A stretch of 64,000 nt of DNA from CALRWV02 sp943371965 (GTDB lineage Bacteria; Bacteroidota; JABWAT01): contig CALRWV020000002.1 in NCBI GenBank assembly GCA_943371965.1, positions 1 to 64,000 on the forward strand, in the 5' to 3' direction. This document shows positions 61,446 through 64,000 of this stretch, piece by piece. Position numbers and translations under genes: made by a program. The notes below the pieces were generated by a model. The model was given only the letters and a program-made list of their open reading frames with translations. It was not told the DNA's origin and did not search any database. The stretch's first letter is position 1. The number at the start of each line of letters is the position of its first letter.

Positions 61446-61745
61446 TTATGTTTTATTCTTGATCAGAGAACCTAATGCTTCAATATGATCTGAAAATGCT
61501 TTTCTCCCTTTCGAAGTAAGAGAATAATGGGTTTGAGGCTTTTTTCCGGAAAATGATTTTTTCACAATCAGATAATCCGCTTTTTCCAATGCAGAAACAT
61601 GACTGGAAAGATTTCCATCAGTTGTATCCAATAATTCTTTTAGTGTATTAAAATCCAGTTCGTCATTCACCATCAATGACGACATGATTCCAAGGCGGAT
61701 TCGATTCTCAAATGCTTTATTTAATTGGCTGATAATATTTTTCAC
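61446..61745 (-). CDS. Winged-helix transcriptional regulator (HTH_34 type)
   Basis: The start at GTG 61745 overlaps the stop of the upstream gene (GTGA), the usual layout for a coupled gene; the longer frame to 61811 is in the upstream gene. About 99 residues: helices RIRLGIMSSL and ELDFNTLKELL, recognition helix region TTDGNLSSHVSALEKADY, and wing GKKPQTHYSLTSKG. It matches the HTH_34 family found with CreD. Its likely targets are the two 17-base palindromes flanking its operon. Confidence 0.87.
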   Translation of the reverse strand: MKNIISQLNKAFENRIRLGIMSSLMVNDELDFNTLKELLDTTDGNLSSHVSALEKADYLIVKKSFSGKKPQTHYSLTSKGRKAFSDHIEALGSLIKNKT

Positions 61746-62329
61746 TGATCGTACTTCAAATAAAGAATAATTCCGAAAATGATATGAAAAACTCCGAATC
61801 CGATTGCCCAAATAATTAACCGGTAATCAAGAAAGACAAGAGCCAATAAACCTAAGGCCAACTCAATATATCCCAACTGACGTGTTTCGGGAAAAGTATT
61901 GTTTCCGCAACTGATCAAACCAAGTCCATAAAAACTAAGCGTGACAGAAGCTGACAACTGAAAAAGATCGATATAATAAAGTCCCAAACAGAACAATCCC
62001 CCGGCAACCACAGCAGGTAAAAATTGCCGAATCAGGTTTTTTGATGCTAATCCCCAAACAGGAATTCCCTTTTTTCTGGAAATTGAAAAAGAGAAATAGG
62101 CTGAAAGCGCAACAGAAATCAGTAAAACCAAACTTCCAATTAAAGCCATTGTTAGTTTTGATGTATCAAGTCCTGAACTGATTCGCCATTGCATATAAAT
62201 GTACCCGGCCAGAGCGGTAACTCCGGCAGTTACACCTGAAAGACCGCTTAGCGACAGGAATTTTGATGATTTTTCCATCATTTGTCTGATTTCGGTCAGA
62301 TCTTGTATCGGATTTTCTTCTTGTTTCAT
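61742..62329 (-). CDS. Membrane protein of unknown function in the regulator-creD operon
   Basis: A 195-residue protein with about five or six hydrophobic segments after a short charged N-terminus (TEIRQMMEKSSKFLSLSGLSGV). Segments occur near 33-52, 60-82, 105-125, 133-150 and 160-190. No family with a known function was recognised. It is the first gene of the operon with the regulator, the 60795 gene and creD, and its promoter overlaps a palindrome. Confidence 0.8.
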   Translation of the reverse strand: MKQEENPIQDLTEIRQMMEKSSKFLSLSGLSGVTAGVTALAGYIYMQWRISSGLDTSKLTMALIGSLVLLISVALSAYFSFSISRKKGIPVWGLASKNLIRQFLPAVVAGGLFCLGLYYIDLFQLSASVTLSFYGLGLISCGNNTFPETRQLGYIELALGLLALVFLDYRLIIWAIGFGVFHIIFGIILYLKYDQ

Positions 62330-62344
62330 ATTCCACCATAAAGA

Positions 62345-62361
62345 ACTTTGTGTTACAAAGT
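62345..62361. promoter_or_regulatory. Operator-like 17-base palindrome, site 1, overlapping a -7 box
   Basis: ACTTTGTGTTACAAAGT (62345-62361); extended by one base on each side the inverted arms are 8 bp (AACTTTGT/ACAAAGTT). It overlaps the -7 element of the operon promoter, a position fit for repression. Confidence 0.75.
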
Positions 62362-62385
62362 TAATTTACAAAATCGAGAAATCAA
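62356..62385 (-). promoter_or_regulatory. Bacteroidota-type promoter of the regulator-creD operon
   Basis: On the minus strand TTG (62383-62385), 19 bases, TAACTTTG (62356-62363), an exact match to the TTG-N19-TAnnTTTG consensus. The start site would be about 20 bases before the ATG at 62329, with the palindrome over the -7 box. Confidence 0.8.
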
Positions 62386-62510
62386 ATAAAAAATATTGGG
62401 GGATCGTAATTTGCCCTAATAGTAATTTTCAAATCTATTTTCCCATCAATTTTAATACGTTGGTTAAAAAACGTATTTTCGCTCCCAATAAAATCAGAGG
62501 ATTTAGAAAC

Positions 62511-63386
62511 GTGAATTCGAAAAATGTAAAAGTTGGTCTGGTACAAATGAGCTGTTCCAAGAATCCGGAAGACAATCTTAAAAAGGCATCGGAAAAAATC
62601 CGTGAAGCGGCAAAACAAGGTGCTCAAATTATTTGTCTTCAGGAACTCTTTACTTCTCTTTATTTCTGCGATGTTGAAGATTATGAAAAATTCAAATTGG
62701 CAGAGCCAATTCCGGGTCCTTCAACTGATGTATTGGGAAAACTTGCCGGTGAGTTGGGAGTTGTAATTATCGCTTCTTTGTTTGAAAAACGCGCTCAGGG
62801 AATTTACCATAACACAACTGCCGTATTGGATGCTGATGGAAGTTATTTGGGAAAATACCGCAAAATGCATATTCCTGATGACCCTGCATATTATGAAAAA
62901 TTCTATTTCACACCTGGAGATTTGGGCTACAAAATTTTTAACACAAAATTCGCAAAAATTGGTGTTCTTATCTGTTGGGATCAATGGTATCCGGAAGCTG
63001 CCCGTATTACTTCATTGATGGGCGCTGAAATTTTATTTTATCCTACTGCTATCGGCTGGGCTCTTTCTCAAGATGCCGAAACCAATGATGAACAATATAA
63101 TGCGTGGCAAACTATTCAGCAGTCACATTCCGTTGCCAATGGTGTTCACGTTGTTTCTGTAAACCGTGTTGGGCGTGAGGCAGAAATGCAATTCTGGGGC
63201 GGATCATTTGTTTCAAATCCGTTTGGAAGAATTCTTTACAAAGCTTCTCATGACAAAGAAGAAATTCATGTTCAGGAATTGGATCTGGCAAAAACGGATT
63301 CGTACCGGATTCACTGGCCTTTCATGCGTGACAGACGGATTGATTCTTACCAGCCCATAACCAAACGTTTCATAGATGAAGAGTAG
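62511..63386 (+). CDS. aguB: N-carbamoylputrescine amidase
   Basis: A 291-residue nitrilase-superfamily enzyme that hydrolyses N-carbamoylputrescine to putrescine. The catalytic triad is Glu in CLQELFTSLYFC (near 44), Lys in YRKMHIPDD (near 118) and Cys in GVLICWDQWYPEAAR (near 155). The start is GTG at 62511 (VNSKNVKVGLVQMSC). An in-frame ATG at 62199 would add about 100 residues that lie across the divergent promoter region and do not fit the family. It is followed by aguA. Confidence 0.94.
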   Translation: MNSKNVKVGLVQMSCSKNPEDNLKKASEKIREAAKQGAQIICLQELFTSLYFCDVEDYEKFKLAEPIPGPSTDVLGKLAGELGVVIIASLFEKRAQGIYHNTTAVLDADGSYLGKYRKMHIPDDPAYYEKFYFTPGDLGYKIFNTKFAKIGVLICWDQWYPEAARITSLMGAEILFYPTAIGWALSQDAETNDEQYNAWQTIQQSHSVANGVHVVSVNRVGREAEMQFWGGSFVSNPFGRILYKASHDKEEIHVQELDLAKTDSYRIHWPFMRDRRIDSYQPITKRFIDEE

Positions 63387-63397
63387 AAACAATTAGA

Positions 63398-63476
63398 ACG
63401 CTGATGACACAGATTTTTATGATTTATGCAGATTTATTTTAATTAATATCTGCGCAAATCTGCCTGATCAGCGTTA
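63398..63476. repeat. 79-base inverted-repeat element between aguB and aguA
   Basis: Outer arms AACGCTGAT (63398-63406) and ATCAGCGTT (63468-63476) and inner arms GCAGATTT (63429-63436) and AAATCTGC (63457-63464) are perfect inverted repeats. It lies in the middle of the aguB-aguA operon. Confidence 0.65.
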
Positions 63477-63505
63477 TCTGTGTGCTATTTAGATTTTAAA
63501 TTAAA

Positions 63506-63533
63506 CTTGGCGCCTTTGCGCCTTAGCGGTGAA
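63506..63533. repeat. Heptamer repeat just upstream of aguA
   Basis: Four 7-base units: CTTGGCG, CCTTTGC, GCCTTAG and CGGTGAA, ending 6 bases before the aguA ATG. The last unit may serve as part of the ribosome binding site (GGTGAAG). Confidence 0.6.
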
Positions 63534-63539
63534 GAAAAA

Positions 63540-64000
63540 ATGGATACAACAAAGAACCTAAAAGAACTTGGATACCGGTTTCCTGCTGAGTGGGAAAAAC
63601 ATTCTGCAACCTGGCTTTCGTGGCCTCATAAAGAAGCTTCGTGGCCGGGGAAAATTGAAACCATTTATCCCGTTTATTGCCAGTTCATCAAAGCCTTAAC
63701 AGAAGGTGAAATGGTTTGCATCAACGTGAATGATGAAGCCATGAAAAGTTTTGCAATCCGTGAATTGGAAAAACAAAAGGTTGACCTTTCGAAAGTGAGA
63801 TTTTTCATTCATCCAACCAATGATGCGTGGTGCCGTGATCATGGTCCTGCATTTCTGGTAAATCCAAAAGCAGATCACAAAAAAATAATTGTCGATTGGG
63901 GATACAATGCATGGGGCGGAAAATATCCGCCCTTTGATTTGGACGATGTTATTCCAACGAAAATTGCGAATCACTACAACATTCCTGTTTTCAATCCGGG
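63540..64000 (+). CDS. aguA: Agmatine deiminase, N-terminal part (runs off the right edge)
   Basis: The open frame from ATG 63540 reaches the window end and gives about 153 residues. The N-terminal pattern GYRFPAEWEKHSATWLSWPHKEASWPG and the WCRDHGPAFLV motif near residue 97 identify agmatine deiminase of the peptidylarginine deiminase-like fold, which turns agmatine into N-carbamoylputrescine. With aguB upstream the pair makes putrescine from agmatine. The GxGG and catalytic Cys parts lie beyond the window. Confidence 0.94.
   Translation, partial: MDTTKNLKELGYRFPAEWEKHSATWLSWPHKEASWPGKIETIYPVYCQFIKALTEGEMVCINVNDEAMKSFAIRELEKQKVDLSKVRFFIHPTNDAWCRDHGPAFLVNPKADHKKIIVDWGYNAWGGKYPPFDLDDVIPTKIANHYNIPVFNP

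Noticed and set aside
62199..62510. Longer start for aguB
   Set aside because: It crosses the divergent promoter and operator and adds residues foreign to the nitrilase family.
1..64000. CRISPR array or cas genes
   Set aside because: The repeats seen are tandem heptamers or single palindromes; none has the repeat-spacer pattern and no cas gene was found.

Overview
The window is an AT-rich chromosomal segment of a diderm bacterium of the Bacteroidota/Ignavibacteriota (FCB) type. The evidence is lipid A genes (lpxB, lpxK), an LptE-like lipoprotein, two secreted proteins ending in type IX secretion (Por) sorting domains with the 'YPNPFNP' signature, a PorX-type response regulator fused to a PglZ domain, and three promoters of the TTG-N19/20-TAnnTTTG class used by this group. 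No phage, integrase, IS transposase, plasmid or CRISPR genes were seen. The species cannot be named from the sequence.

Layout. 1-720: minus-strand tRNA cluster Thr(UGU)-Tyr-Gly-Thr(GGU) leading into tuf (EF-Tu). 750-3827: dedA, ispF, ispD, queA. 4255-8679: lipoprotein, adenylate cyclase, lpxK, lpxB. 8769-14943: smc and a GH2-like protein that lacks both catalytic glutamates and is fused to membrane helices. 15181-19677: orphan response regulator, GH3 beta-glucosidase, isoaspartyl peptidase. 19830-26400: porX, mtnA, rhomboid protease, pgk, acyl-CoA hydrolase/transferase. 26629-35178: T9SS cargo protein, IMPase-like phosphatase, three poorly known proteins, one with a haem motif, then a VWA + MoxR-type AAA pair. 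35224-40813: FadL-like porin followed by two SGNH esterase lipoproteins (one frameshifted) and another lipoprotein. 41018-46313: clpC, a tRNA-Asn locus with palindrome-altered partial copies and a GIY-YIG nuclease gene, acyl-CoA synthetase, MoaD-like protein. 46357-52132: giant T9SS cargo protein and its neighbour. 52418-59236: sigma-54 activator/lptE/glycosyltransferase/acidic protein in overlapping genes, SPOR protein, DUF4160-DUF2442 pair, miaB. 59464-62329: creD and its regulator operon, with a 17-bp operator-like palindrome in two places. 62511-64000: aguB and the start of aguA (agmatine to putrescine).

The most unusual feature is the repeat landscape. Degenerate tandem heptamers of several unrelated families lie between genes and also inside genes: they supply the last codons and the stop of lpxB and mtnA, the hydrophobic core of a signal peptide, and a linker in a secreted protein. 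Several palindromic elements occur as well. One palindrome family has replaced the anticodon region of two partial tRNA-Asn copies flanking the intact tRNA-Asn and a GIY-YIG gene. No complete new defence or biosynthetic system was recognised. The tRNA-Asn/GIY-YIG/palindrome locus and the heptamer repeats are the best candidates for something undescribed.
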